Made by a program: the position numbers and the translations under genes. Below, in pieces: positions 8,301-17,712 of a DNA stretch of 64,000 bases; the first letter of the stretch is position 1, and each line of letters opens with the position of its first letter. The stretch is from JAYOEY01 sp038120295 (GTDB lineage: Bacteria; Pseudomonadota; Alphaproteobacteria; MPNO01; UBA2964). The notes beneath the pieces are model-generated. The model made no database searches. It worked only from the letters and a program-made list of their open reading frames with translations, and had not been told where the DNA came from. The DNA lies in contig JAYOLL010000004.1 of assembly GCA_038120295.1 (NCBI GenBank), positions 128,366 to 192,365 of the forward strand, written 5' to 3'.

Positions 8301-10439
8301 CTAGCCCCCGATCAACTCGCGCCAGTCCTGTTCGGACAGGACCGGGATGCCGAGTTCGGCCGCTTTCTTTGCCTTGGAGCCGGGATCGGCGCCGATCACC
8401 ACGTAATCGGTTTTCTTCGATACCGATCCGGTAACTTTTGCCCCCCGCGATTCCGCGGTCGCCTTCGCTTCGGCGCGGGTCATGGTTTCGAGCGAGCCGG
8501 TGAACACCACCGTTTTTCCGGCAACTTCAGAATTCGACTTCTGCGGCGCGGCAATTGGGACGATTTCTCTCAAAACCTTTACTAGGTCGTCGAGGACGCG
8601 CCGGTTCTCCTTGTTCTCTGCGTCGAAAAACCCGGCGAGCTCGTCGGCCACTGCCATGCCGATCGTATCGATATCGCACAGCTCGGCATAGGCCTCGCCG
8701 ATCGACTCCGGTTTCTTGACCTCGTCGGGATTGGCGTGGCGTTCGGCGCTGACCGTCTCCATCGCGTTGCGCCAGCAGTCGAACGAGCCGTAATGACGCG
8801 CCAGCAGCCTGGCCGTCGCCTCGCCGACCTGTCTGATGCCGAGCGCATAGATAAGCCGGTCGAGCCCGATTTTTCGGCGCTCCTTGATGGCGGCCAGCAG
8901 ATTGTCGACCGATTTGTCGCCCCAGCCTTCGCGTTCCTTCATATCCTCCTTATGACTTCCGAGACGGAAGATGTCGCCGGGCCTGTCGATCAGCCCGTCG
9001 GCGCTGAACGCTTCGATATGTTTGCCGCCGAGCCCGTCGATATCGAATGCCTGGCGGCTGACGAAATGCTTGAGCCGTTCAAGCTTCTGAGCCGGGCAGG
9101 CAAGCCCCCCAGCACAACGTCTTACGGCCTCGCCTGCTTCTCGTACGGTCGTGCTTTTGCACCTGGGACAATGATCCGGAAATTTCCAAATCGATGTCCT
9201 CTCCGGGCGTCGGTCGGAGATCACCTCCAGCACCTGCGGGATGACATCGCCGGCTCGCTGGATGGTGACCGTGTCGCCGATGCGGATGTCTTTCTCGGCG
9301 ATGTAGTCCTCGTTATGCAGGGTGGCGTTGGAGACGACCACGCCGCCGACCGTTACCGGCTCCAGCCGCGCCACCGGCGTCAGCGCGCCGGTGCGGCCGA
9401 CCTGGATATCGATATCGCGAACGATGGTCTGCGCCTTCTCGGCGGGGAATTTATGGGCGATGGCCCAGCGCGGAGCGCGGCTGACGAAACCGAGCCTTTC
9501 CTGCCAGTCGAGCCGGTTCACCTTGTAGACGATGCCGTCGATATCGTAATCGAGCGTCGCCCGGATTTCGCCGATCCTTTCGTGGTACGCGATCGCCGCT
9601 TCCGCCGAGTCGCAGATTTCGACCAGCGGGTTTACCGGGAAGCCCCATCTTTTCAGGTTTTCGAGAAAGCCCCACTGCGTATCGGCGTCCTGCGCCGTCA
9701 TCTCGCCCCAGCTATAGGCGAAAAGCTGCAAAGGTCGCTTTGCCGTGATGGAAGAATTGAGCTGGCGCAGCGATCCCGCGGCGGCGTTGCGCGGGTTGGC
9801 GAACAGGGCTGCGCCTTCTTCTTCGCGCCGGATATTGATCGACGCAAAAGCGGAATGGCTCAGATAGATTTCTCCCCGGACCTCGAGCGTGTCCGGCGCG
9901 CTGTCTATTGTTTTCGGGACTTCGCCGATTGTGGCGATGTTTGCGGTGACGTTCTCGCCCTCGCGCCCGTCGCCGCGGGTCGCACCCATGACGAATTTGC
10001 CGTTTTCGTATCTCAGGGAGATCGATAGCCCGTCGATCTTGGGTTCGGCGACGACCGCCACCGGTTCGTTCTCCCCCAGATTGAGGAACCGCCTGATCCT
10101 GGCGAAAAAATCCCGTACATCATCGCCGTTGAACGCGTTGCCGAGCGACAACATGGGCACCGCATGGCGGACTTTTGAAAAACCGGTCGCAGGGGCCGCG
10201 CCGACGGATTGCGAAGGGCTGTCGTTTCTGACAAAGGCCGGAAAGCGGGCCTCGATTTCCTCGTTGCGACGGCGTAAAGCGTCGTATTCGGCATCAGAAA
10301 TCTCGGGAGCGTCATCGGTATGGTAGAGCGCGTCGTGGCGGGCGATTTCCTCCGCCAGCCGCGCCAGCTCCGCTTCCGCCTCAAACGGCGTCAGGTTGTC
10401 GACCGCGACGTCAGCGCTGTTTCGCGCCCGTTCCGTCAT
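8301..10439 (-). CDS. ligA: NAD-dependent DNA ligase LigA
   Basis: Seals nicks with NAD+ during replication and repair. Its 712 residues contain the adenylation motif EPKIDGLS with the nucleophile Lys134, an OB-fold, a four-Cys zinc site (CPRCK ... CAGGLACPAQ), helix-hairpin-helix repeats around DKSVDNLLAAI and ALGIRQVGEATA, and a C-terminal BRCT domain (VFTGSLETMTRAEA onward). Length is slightly above the usual ~670. The start codon overlaps the recN stop by four bases, so it is the last gene of the lpxC-bamD-recN-ligA block. Confidence 0.96.
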   Translation of the reverse strand: MTERARNSADVAVDNLTPFEAEAELARLAEEIARHDALYHTDDAPEISDAEYDALRRRNEEIEARFPAFVRNDSPSQSVGAAPATGFSKVRHAVPMLSLGNAFNGDDVRDFFARIRRFLNLGENEPVAVVAEPKIDGLSISLRYENGKFVMGATRGDGREGENVTANIATIGEVPKTIDSAPDTLEVRGEIYLSHSAFASINIRREEEGAALFANPRNAAAGSLRQLNSSITAKRPLQLFAYSWGEMTAQDADTQWGFLENLKRWGFPVNPLVEICDSAEAAIAYHERIGEIRATLDYDIDGIVYKVNRLDWQERLGFVSRAPRWAIAHKFPAEKAQTIVRDIDIQVGRTGALTPVARLEPVTVGGVVVSNATLHNEDYIAEKDIRIGDTVTIQRAGDVIPQVLEVISDRRPERTSIWKFPDHCPRCKSTTVREAGEAVRRCAGGLACPAQKLERLKHFVSRQAFDIDGLGGKHIEAFSADGLIDRPGDIFRLGSHKEDMKEREGWGDKSVDNLLAAIKERRKIGLDRLIYALGIRQVGEATARLLARHYGSFDCWRNAMETVSAERHANPDEVKKPESIGEAYAELCDIDTIGMAVADELAGFFDAENKENRRVLDDLVKVLREIVPIAAPQKSNSEVAGKTVVFTGSLETMTRAEAKATAESRGAKVTGSVSKKTDYVVIGADPGSKAKKAAELGIPVLSEQDWRELIGG

Positions 10440-12160
10440 CCCGCGTTTCCCGCGATCAGCCTGTCGGCGGCGGCGCGCGCTTCGTCGGTTATCCGTGCGC
10501 CTGCCAGCATGCGGGCGATTTCTTCGCGACGCGCATCCGGTGAAAGTTCCTCGACGATCGTAACGGTGCCGGTTTGCCCTCCGGAGCCGAATTCAGCAGC
10601 GTCTCCCTTTGCGACACGGAGATGCTGGCTGCCATAGGCGGCGACCTGTGGCGAATGGGTGACGACAAGGACCTGAGCCGATTGAGCCAGCGTCGCCAGC
10701 CTTTCGCCGACCGCCGCAGCCGCCGCGCCGCCAAGTCCGGCATCGACCTCATCGAATACAAGCGTGGAGACACCGTGCGCCTGCTGCAGCGTGACTTTGA
10801 GCGCGAGCAGGAACCGCGCCAGCTCGCCGCCGGACGCGACCTTTGACATCGGCGCCGGCGGCAGGCCCGGATTGGTGGCGACCTCAAAGCGCACGCGGTC
10901 GAAACCCGACGGGCCCCACCCTTCCTCGTCCTGCCGGTCGACCAGCGTGGAGAACCTCGCCTTGTCGAGTCGGAGCGCCGGCAATTCCGTATTGACGGCC
11001 TTGTCCAGCCGTCTCGCCTGCTTCAGGCGAGATTCGCTGAGGTCAGTCGCGGTTTCGACATAGGCCGTCCGCGCTGCCTTGCAGGCGGCCTCAAGACGAT
11101 TCAGGGCGGCGCCGGTATCTTCCAGTGCGGCGATCCTGCTCTCCATCTCCTGGCGCAGCTGAGGCAGTTCCTCGACGATTACGTTGTATTTCCGCGCGGC
11201 AGCCCGGAGGGCGAAAAGCCGTTCTTCGCAGTTCTCCAGCCTGGCCGGGTCTGGCTGCGAATCGTGCATGAGCGACTGAAGGGCGGCCATGGCCTCATTG
11301 ACATTGTCGCTGGCGACCTCGAGCCCCGCCAGAATCGGATCGAGGCGTTGCCCGGCATCCGTCGCCTGTCTTGTCAGAATGCGAATGGCGGCGGCAAGCC
11401 GGCTGTCGACCCCGTCCCGCCCCGTCAGCGACTTTTCCGCCGATGCCAGTGCCTCTACCAGCTTTTCGCTATGCATCAGCAGCGTGCGCGAATCGGCGAG
11501 AGCCTGCTCCTCGCCTTGCTGGGGATTGAGCGTTGCAAGCTCCTCGGCCGCATGGCGGAGATAGTCTTCTTCCTGACGGGCGGCTTCTATCTCCTCGCAG
11601 GCCGCGCTGTACGCTGCTTCCGCGTCGCGCCATTCCCGCCATAATCCGGCGACCTCGGTTCGATCGCTCGCGAGGCCCGCGAAATCGTCGAGTGCGGTGC
11701 GGTGCGTACTCTCGTCCATCAGCCCCTGGCTGGCGAACTGGCCTTCGATCTCGACCAGAAGGTCTCCGATCTGCCGCAGAAGCTGAACGCCGACAGGCTG
11801 ATCGTTCACAAACGCCCGGCTTCGGCCGCTGGCATCGACGGAACGGCGTAGAAGGAGCGGTTCCCCCTGTTCAGGCGGAATGAGGGCGTGTTCCTCCATC
11901 AGCGAAGCGAGCCTGTCATTGCCGTCGATGGAAAAGGCGGCTGCGATGGTCGCTCGGGGCGGCGCTTCCCTGTCGTCTCCGTTATCGCGGGTTCGCACGA
12001 GCGACGCGCTTGCCCGCATGCCGAGCGCGAGACCGAGAGAGTCGAGAAGGATGGATTTACCGGCGCCTGTCTCGCCGGTCAGAACGCATAACCCTTCGCC
12101 AAAGGCAATGTCGACCGAATCGATCAGGACAACATCGCCAATGGATAGCGAGAGCAGCAT
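10436..12160 (-). CDS. recN: DNA repair protein RecN
   Basis: SMC-like ATPase that acts at double-strand breaks. Its 574 residues have Walker A GETGAGKS (29-36), a central coiled-coil region rich in Ala, Glu and Arg (about 150-370), and the C-terminal ABC signature region SGGELAR with Walker B VLVFDEVDAGLGG. Length is typical. It is coupled to ligA downstream (4-base overlap) and lies 6 bases after bamD. No LexA box was identified by eye; the gene appears to be transcribed with bamD. Confidence 0.95.
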   Translation of the reverse strand: MLLSLSIGDVVLIDSVDIAFGEGLCVLTGETGAGKSILLDSLGLALGMRASASLVRTRDNGDDREAPPRATIAAAFSIDGNDRLASLMEEHALIPPEQGEPLLLRRSVDASGRSRAFVNDQPVGVQLLRQIGDLLVEIEGQFASQGLMDESTHRTALDDFAGLASDRTEVAGLWREWRDAEAAYSAACEEIEAARQEEDYLRHAAEELATLNPQQGEEQALADSRTLLMHSEKLVEALASAEKSLTGRDGVDSRLAAAIRILTRQATDAGQRLDPILAGLEVASDNVNEAMAALQSLMHDSQPDPARLENCEERLFALRAAARKYNVIVEELPQLRQEMESRIAALEDTGAALNRLEAACKAARTAYVETATDLSESRLKQARRLDKAVNTELPALRLDKARFSTLVDRQDEEGWGPSGFDRVRFEVATNPGLPPAPMSKVASGGELARFLLALKVTLQQAHGVSTLVFDEVDAGLGGAAAAAVGERLATLAQSAQVLVVTHSPQVAAYGSQHLRVAKGDAAEFGSGGQTGTVTIVEELSPDARREEIARMLAGARITDEARAAADRLIAGNAG

Positions 12161-12166
12161 GTTGGG

Positions 12167-12991
12167 TTAGAAAACCCAGTTCCAGGCGCGTCGGAAAAAC
12201 CCCGGTCTTTCTTTCGGTTTGCGGATGTCGTCGCCCGTCATCAGGGCGTAGGAATCCACATACCACTCGCTGCCGGGATAGTTATGTCCGAGCACTGCCG
12301 CGGCCTTCTTGGCCTCTTCCGACATTCCCAGAGATGCATAGGCCTCCGCCAGACGGTGAAGCGCTTCAGGGACATGGCTGGTGGTCTCAAAATTGTCGAC
12401 CACGACGCGAAAACGGTTAATTGCGGCGAGAATCTCTCCCCGGCGCAGATAGTACCGTCCCACCGTCATCTCCTTGCCGGCCAGATGGTCCTGCGTCAGG
12501 TCGAGCTTGAGCTTCGCGTCGCGGGCGTATTTAGTTTCCGGAAACCGTCGGATGACGTCCCGGAGCGCCGTCATCGCCTGGTTGGTGACGCCCTGATCGC
12601 GCTGTACGTCTGATATCTGCTCGTAGAAGCTCAGCGCCTTGAGGTAATAGGCGTAGGCAATGTCGCGGTTTCCGGGGTGGAGCTGGATATACCGGTTGAG
12701 GGCGATGATCGCGTCGTCATACTTGCTGTTTTCGAAATGCGAGTAGGCGGCCATGAGCTGGGCCTTGGTGGACCATACCGAGTACGGGTGCTGGCGTTCA
12801 ACTTCCTCGAATGCGGACGCGGCTTCCTCGTATCGCCGGTTTTCCATAGCGCTGACGCCGGAATTATAGAGATCGTTTACCGGTTTCTCGACGTAGGGCG
12901 CTTCCTTTTCCGAACCGGAACAGGCGGCGACGGCGAAGAGAATACCCGCAAGGGAGCATAACCTGGCCAGAGTAAGTCGGTATCGTTTCAT
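12167..12991 (-). CDS. bamD: outer-membrane assembly lipoprotein BamD (ComL)
   Basis: Essential lipoprotein of the BAM complex that inserts beta-barrel proteins in the outer membrane. From the ATG at 12991 it is 274 residues. An upstream in-frame start at 13027 would put a charged leader before the signal peptide, so it was not chosen. The signal peptide ends in the lipobox AVAAC. The mature part has TPR-like repeats: NSGVSAMENRRYEEAASAF, AYYLKALSFYEQ and HRLAEAYASLGM. It follows lpxC after a 171-bp gap and leads into recN after 6 bases. Confidence 0.93.
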   Translation of the reverse strand: MKRYRLTLARLCSLAGILFAVAACSGSEKEAPYVEKPVNDLYNSGVSAMENRRYEEAASAFEEVERQHPYSVWSTKAQLMAAYSHFENSKYDDAIIALNRYIQLHPGNRDIAYAYYLKALSFYEQISDVQRDQGVTNQAMTALRDVIRRFPETKYARDAKLKLDLTQDHLAGKEMTVGRYYLRRGEILAAINRFRVVVDNFETTSHVPEALHRLAEAYASLGMSEEAKKAAAVLGHNYPGSEWYVDSYALMTGDDIRKPKERPGFFRRAWNWVF

Positions 12992-13162
12992 GCCGCGGTA
13001 TCTGAAATCAGCGTCAATCCTGCGCAATCGCGCTACGCAAGCTGTATACCACGGTCGGTTCGCAGGACGCCAGATTTGGCTTCCGGGGATTGCGAGGTGC
13101 GACGACGCCCGTGGCTGCCTGCATTACAGGCACAGAAAATGGAGAGTGGGTGCGGAACGAGG

Positions 13163-14143
13163 TCAGGCGATGGCCAGTTCCAGCGCGTCCGCGCGATGCG
13201 ATGTGCCGGGGACGACGGCGTCGGTCATCTCGACATAGGACCAGGCGGTTTCGTCTTCGAGAAGGGCAAAGAGAAATTTATTGTTGAGGGCGTGCCCGGA
13301 ACGCGAGGCGACAATCTGTCCGATAATGGGTGCGCCCGCCAGATACAGGTCGCCGACGCAGTCGAGGATTTTGTGGCGGACGAATTCGTCCTCGTAGCGA
13401 AGCCCGTCGCCGTTGAGGACCTTGTCGCCGCTGATGACGACTGCGTTGTCAAGCGAGCCGCCACGGGCGAGACCCGCGGCGCGAAGCGCGTCGACCTCAT
13501 GGGCGAAGCCGAACGTACGCGCGCGCGCGACATCGGATTTGAAGGCGCCGTTGACGAGACAAATGTTCAGGTGCTGGCGTGCGACTACCGAATCTTCGAA
13601 ATCGATCTCGAAAGACACAGAAAAGACGCCGTCGGGCGAGCCCGTGATCGACTTGCGCCCATCGCCGACCGTAACCGGTTTGTCGATTCGAATGGCGCGG
13701 CGCGGCGCGGCCTGTTCAGTCAGGCCCGCGCATTCAATGAGAAACACAAAAGGTTGCGAACTGCCGTCCATGACCGGGACTTCAGGGCCGTCGATCTCAA
13801 TGACCGCGTTGTCGACCCCGCAACCGGCAAGCGCCGCCATAAGATGTTCGACCGTGCCGATCTGCGCGCCCGCTTCATTTCCAAGCGTCGTCGCCATCCG
13901 GGTGTCGACTACATTCTTCCAGTGCGCTGCGACAATTCCATCGTCGCCGGGCAAGTCCGTCCTGCGAAATACAATCCCGGCATTCGCCTCCGCGGGGCAA
14001 AGGGTCATGGACACCTTGCGCCCGGAGTGAAGACCGATACCGGTGCAGCCGATCGAAGATTTCAGGGTTTTCTGGCGGATTGTGTTCAGGTCTGAACGGC
14101 TGTCGGGGGAAATCGCCTTACGCTGATCGTTTGACTTTGACAC
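13163..14143 (-). CDS. lpxC: UDP-3-O-acyl-N-acetylglucosamine deacetylase LpxC
   Basis: Zinc enzyme of the first committed step of lipid A synthesis. From the GTG at 14143 (GGGGG ten bases upstream) it is 326 residues. The longer open frame up to 14332 runs through the non-coding spacer after ftsZ and has no family resemblance there. Zinc and catalytic motifs are present: VEHLMAAL with His100, HKILDCVGDLYLAG, and SGHALNN near the C terminus. The first ~22 residues are an extension before the conserved TLKSSIGCTGIGLHSG. It sits after the ftsZ terminator, so it needs its own promoter within about 14144-14283. Confidence 0.93.
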   Translation of the reverse strand: MSKSNDQRKAISPDSRSDLNTIRQKTLKSSIGCTGIGLHSGRKVSMTLCPAEANAGIVFRRTDLPGDDGIVAAHWKNVVDTRMATTLGNEAGAQIGTVEHLMAALAGCGVDNAVIEIDGPEVPVMDGSSQPFVFLIECAGLTEQAAPRRAIRIDKPVTVGDGRKSITGSPDGVFSVSFEIDFEDSVVARQHLNICLVNGAFKSDVARARTFGFAHEVDALRAAGLARGGSLDNAVVISGDKVLNGDGLRYEDEFVRHKILDCVGDLYLAGAPIIGQIVASRSGHALNNKFLFALLEDETAWSYVEMTDAVVPGTSHRADALELAIA

Positions 14144-14280
14144 GCTGTTTAATCCCCCTACCGAACCGCCATACAAACGGCAATTCGTACTCCTGAAATC
14201 ACACTCGGTTGCGCCTGTGTTTCGACACTTTTGCTTCGACACTTCTCGTCTCGGCAAGCCGGAGGCGCAAGCCCTCAAAA

Positions 14281-14319
14281 GAAAACTACGGGAGGTGTTT
14301 ACCAAACCCTCCCGTAGTT
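14281..14319 (-). terminator. Rho-independent terminator after ftsZ
   Basis: A perfect 12-bp stem: AACTACGGGAGG at 14284-14295 pairs with CCTCCCGTAGTT at 14308-14319, around a 12-base loop. On the minus-strand transcript the stem is followed by TTCTTTTG. It lies 60 bases past the ftsZ stop and before lpxC, so it separates the dcw operon from the lpxC block. Confidence 0.85.
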
Positions 14320-14379
14320 CCCAAATCAACAATTGTTACAGAATGTTACGTCTGCAACATGGTGAAGAAGACCCTTCGG

Positions 14380-16329
14380 TCAGTTCGCCTGTCGGCGGAG
14401 AAAAGCCGGAATATCCAGCAGGTCTTCTTCGCTCTGCGAACTGGGAAGACGATCCTGGGGGTCGACGCCGCTAAGGCGTGGCTGCGCGTTCTCCTGCGCA
14501 GGCCGGGCCTGTGCGACAACGGCCGGTTTGGCCGGCGAGGTCTTCTTCGACTCGCTGGTTGAGGGCGCATGCTCGGCCCGCAGCTCCGGCCCAGACACCG
14601 GCCCAGACACCGGCCCAGACACCGGCCCAGACACTGGCTCTGGCCTTGCTTCTGGTACCGGTGCCGGTTGGGGGGCCGGTTCCGGTGCTTTTGTAGCCTC
14701 TACCGCCGGATTCTCCTTGCCGGGTCCTGAAAGTCCCCTGTCTTCCTTGCCGGGGCTATCCTTTCGGCCCCATCCAGCGCCTGTCATGCGCTGGAACAGG
14801 CTGACAGGGCGCTTCTTCTCCGGCGCCGACGAGGGGTTAAGCATGTCCGCTTCCCTGAATGGGTCGGTCGATGACATGGCTGCTCCCGCTGTTTCCGGCG
14901 CCTTGGCCGGTTCCGGCGGGATGAACGGTTTGGCCTCGGAAGACGGTTCGGGGATCTTGATCTCGTCGTCTTTTGCGTCTTCCGCCGGCGCCTTTGTGGT
15001 GTCGATCTCGGAGAGGACGGCAGCAAGGGCTTCCTCTTCGCGTTTCCAGACCTCATCGGCGCCCATTTTACTCATTGCCCTTGCATCGGGCTCGGGCAGT
15101 TCCAGACTACCCGTTTCCGGGTCGTGTTCCGTCTCTTCCGCCAGTTCCGGCTCGGGCATCTTTAGCGCCGCCGCGGCGGAAGAACCGGTTACGGTCGCGG
15201 CCGGTAAAGTGACGTGCGCCGCCGGTTTCGGCGCCGAGTCGATGGCGATGGCCGGCGTGGCGTCCCTTGCGGGTTCAGGAATCCGGGCCTCTGCGGGGAC
15301 CGGTTTCGGCGCCGCGTCGTCGCTCAGGACCCGCAGAACGGGGCGGGGCTGCGCGCCAGCCTCGATATCGATGCCGGTGGCGACGACAGATACCCTGATC
15401 TTGCCTTCGAGGGTCGGATCGAGCGCCGAACCGAAAATGATGTTGGCATCCGGGTCGACTTCCTCGCCGATCCGGTTGGCCGCCTCGTCGACCTCGAAGA
15501 GGGTCATGTCCGGGCCGCCGGTGATGTTGATTAGCACGCCCCGCGCGCCTTTCATCGAAACGTCGTCGAGAAGCGGGTTGGAAATCGCCGCCTCGGCCGC
15601 CAGCCGGGCGCGTTCTTCGCCATCCGCTTCGCCGGTGCCCATCATGGCTTTGCCCATTTCTGACATTACGCTGCGAATATCGGCGAAATCGAGGTTGATG
15701 AGGCCCGGAACCACCATCAGGTCCGTGACGCCCCGGACGCCGCAATGAAGGACATCGTCGGCCATCGCAAACGCATCGGCGAAGGTGGTCTTTTCGTTGG
15801 CGATCCGGAACAAATTCTGGTTGGGGATCACAATCAGCGTATCGACGAACTGCTGCATCTCCTCGATGCCGGCATCCGCGATCCGCATCCGGTTCGCGCC
15901 TTCGAACTGGAACGGCTTGGTGACGACGCCGACCGTCAGCATGCCCTGTTCGCGGGCCATCCGGGCAATGACCGGCGCGGCTCCGGTACCGGTGCCTCCG
16001 CCCATGCCGGCGGCAATGAACACCATATGCGAACCGGCCAGGTGCTGGTTGATGTCGTCGATAGCTTCCTCGGCGGCTGCGCGGCCCATATCCGGTCGGG
16101 AGCCGGCGCCGAGACCATGGGTTATGGCTCGTCCGAGCTGTACCCGACGGTCGGCCAGAGACTGGGCAAGCGCCTGCGCGTCGGTGTTTCCGACGACGAA
16201 TTCCACGCCTTCGAGCTGCTTGCTGATCATATTGTTGACCGCGTTGCCGCCGGCGCCGCCCACGCCGACAACCGTGATCCTTGGTTTAAGCTGTTCTTCC
16301 TTATCGGGTGCAGAAAAATTAATCGTCAT
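14380..16329 (-). CDS. ftsZ: cell division protein FtsZ with very long linker
   Basis: Tubulin-like GTPase that forms the Z ring. Its 649 residues are far longer than the ~380-510 usual. The GTPase core covers about 1-320 with GGGTGTG at 110-116 and NTDAQAL near 48. A linker of ~300 residues rich in Pro, Ala, Glu and Lys follows, then a conserved-looking tail, LDIPAFLRRQ, the FtsA/partner-binding peptide. Inside the linker a PVSG unit is repeated four times from a 12-bp DNA repeat at 14588-14635. The start has a strong AGGAGG upstream. A 98-bp spacer separates it from ftsA and could hold its own promoter. Confidence 0.97.
   Translation of the reverse strand: MTINFSAPDKEEQLKPRITVVGVGGAGGNAVNNMISKQLEGVEFVVGNTDAQALAQSLADRRVQLGRAITHGLGAGSRPDMGRAAAEEAIDDINQHLAGSHMVFIAAGMGGGTGTGAAPVIARMAREQGMLTVGVVTKPFQFEGANRMRIADAGIEEMQQFVDTLIVIPNQNLFRIANEKTTFADAFAMADDVLHCGVRGVTDLMVVPGLINLDFADIRSVMSEMGKAMMGTGEADGEERARLAAEAAISNPLLDDVSMKGARGVLINITGGPDMTLFEVDEAANRIGEEVDPDANIIFGSALDPTLEGKIRVSVVATGIDIEAGAQPRPVLRVLSDDAAPKPVPAEARIPEPARDATPAIAIDSAPKPAAHVTLPAATVTGSSAAAALKMPEPELAEETEHDPETGSLELPEPDARAMSKMGADEVWKREEEALAAVLSEIDTTKAPAEDAKDDEIKIPEPSSEAKPFIPPEPAKAPETAGAAMSSTDPFREADMLNPSSAPEKKRPVSLFQRMTGAGWGRKDSPGKEDRGLSGPGKENPAVEATKAPEPAPQPAPVPEARPEPVSGPVSGPVSGPVSGPELRAEHAPSTSESKKTSPAKPAVVAQARPAQENAQPRLSGVDPQDRLPSSQSEEDLLDIPAFLRRQAN
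14588..14635. repeat. four tandem 12-bp units inside ftsZ
   Basis: The unit GGCCCAGACACC is repeated four times with one change in the last copy. The unit is a multiple of three, so copy-number change keeps the ftsZ frame and only lengthens or shortens the PVSG stretch of the linker. Confidence 0.9.
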
Positions 16330-16427
16330 GGCTAGCCTCCTTACGCTACAGGGAAGTTAATTCCGCACCGCGGGCGCCCGCGGCACTTCGGTGGGGGGTG
16401 GTGTGAAAACTGGATTGCGCCGGAACA

Positions 16428-17672
16428 TCAGAAATTCTCCCGGAACCACTGACCAATACGCCCAAGGCCGGCAGGCATATGCGCCGGCAGCGATGCGACA
16501 GGGTCGAGCGCCTCTGCCTGTTTCTCGACGGCGAACCGCAGGAGACCGACGCTGGTGGCGAAAGCCGGGCCCGTATTGGCTTCGGCGATGCCTGCGATCT
16601 TCATGGGTTTGCCCATGCGGACCTGTTTTTCGAGCACCTGCGATGCAAGTTCGCGCGCGCCGTGCAGCTGGCTGGCGCCGCCTGTCAGGACGAGCCGGCG
16701 ACCCGCCAGTCGGTCGACGCCGGCAACCTCCATACGGCTCCGGACCAGCTCGAAGGTTTCCTCGATTCTCGGGCGAATGATTCCGTTGAGGAGAGAACGC
16801 GGTACATGGTTGGGCTGAGTCGCATTTTCTTCTCCGATCAGCGGAACGTCGATCAACTCGCGCTCGTCGGAAGGGGAGGGTATTGCGCTTCCGTACAGTG
16901 TCTTCATCCGCTCAGCCTGGGCCAGCGGAGTCGACAGTCCGCGCGCGATATCGCTCGTCACATGCGCGCCGCCTACCGGAATCGAGTCCGTGTGAACGAT
17001 TTCGCCGTCATAGAAAACCGCGATGGTGGTTGTTCCGCCGCCCATATCGACGAGGGTTACGCCGAGATCGATCTCATCCTCCACCAGGCAGGACAGCCCT
17101 GACGCGTATGGCGCCGCGACTGCCGACTCGATCTCGAGATGGCATCGCTGGATACAGTTGGCGAGATTGCGAAGCGTGGCGCTGCGCGCCGTAATCATGT
17201 GCATGGTGACGGACATGCGGTCGGCGAACATGCCGCGCGGATCCTGGATTCGTTTGGTGTCGTCGATCGCATAGCCGACAGGGATGCAATGCAGCATGTC
17301 CCGGTCGGGCTCGATCTCCAGGGCGTTCGCCTGGCTCGACGCCCGCAGAAGGTCGCTTTCGATGACTTCGCGGCCCGCGATGGGAACCTCCACGGTATAG
17401 GTACGGGAGGCGAGGTCGCCGCCGGAAATGTTGATAACGACGCGTTCGACTCTCTCGCCGCAGCGCTCCTCCGCGGCGCTGACTGCCGTCAGAATCGCGG
17501 TCTGCGCCGCGTCCATATCGATAACCGCGCCGCCCCGAATGCCCCGGGCTGCGTGATGGCCGATGCCTGCGATGCGAACCGGCTCGTTCGGCTGTGCGTG
17601 GCCGATCAGGCAACAGATCTTCGTGGTTCCGATGTCGAGGGCTGCGATCAGCCCGCTTCTGGTCTTTGTCAC
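16428..17672 (-). CDS. ftsA: cell division protein FtsA
   Basis: Actin-like ATPase that tethers FtsZ to the membrane. Its 414 residues carry the phosphate-1 motif ALDIGTTKICCLIG near the N terminus, the SHS2/1C domain region (INISGGDL), VDMGGGTTTIAVF in the middle, and VLTGGASQL near 335. The C terminus RIGQWFRENF is the amphipathic membrane-targeting helix. It lies 40 bases after ftsQ and 98 bases before ftsZ, the standard order. Confidence 0.96.
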   Translation of the reverse strand: MTKTRSGLIAALDIGTTKICCLIGHAQPNEPVRIAGIGHHAARGIRGGAVIDMDAAQTAILTAVSAAEERCGERVERVVINISGGDLASRTYTVEVPIAGREVIESDLLRASSQANALEIEPDRDMLHCIPVGYAIDDTKRIQDPRGMFADRMSVTMHMITARSATLRNLANCIQRCHLEIESAVAAPYASGLSCLVEDEIDLGVTLVDMGGGTTTIAVFYDGEIVHTDSIPVGGAHVTSDIARGLSTPLAQAERMKTLYGSAIPSPSDERELIDVPLIGEENATQPNHVPRSLLNGIIRPRIEETFELVRSRMEVAGVDRLAGRRLVLTGGASQLHGARELASQVLEKQVRMGKPMKIAGIAEANTGPAFATSVGLLRFAVEKQAEALDPVASLPAHMPAGLGRIGQWFRENF

Positions 17673-17712
17673 AGCTCCTCCCTTTCTGCCGTGGCGTTTG
17701 GCGTTGCGGCCG

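Noticed and set aside
13076..14095. Plus-strand 339-codon open frame over lpxC
   Set aside because: Antisense to lpxC, whose catalytic motifs are all present; no recognisable domain.
14588..14635. Short tandem repeats as a possible CRISPR array
   Set aside because: 12-bp units with no spacers, inside ftsZ coding sequence.
14528..15748. Plus-strand 406-codon open frame over the ftsZ linker
   Set aside because: Low-complexity Ser/Ala/Gly shadow of the repetitive, GC-rich ftsZ linker.
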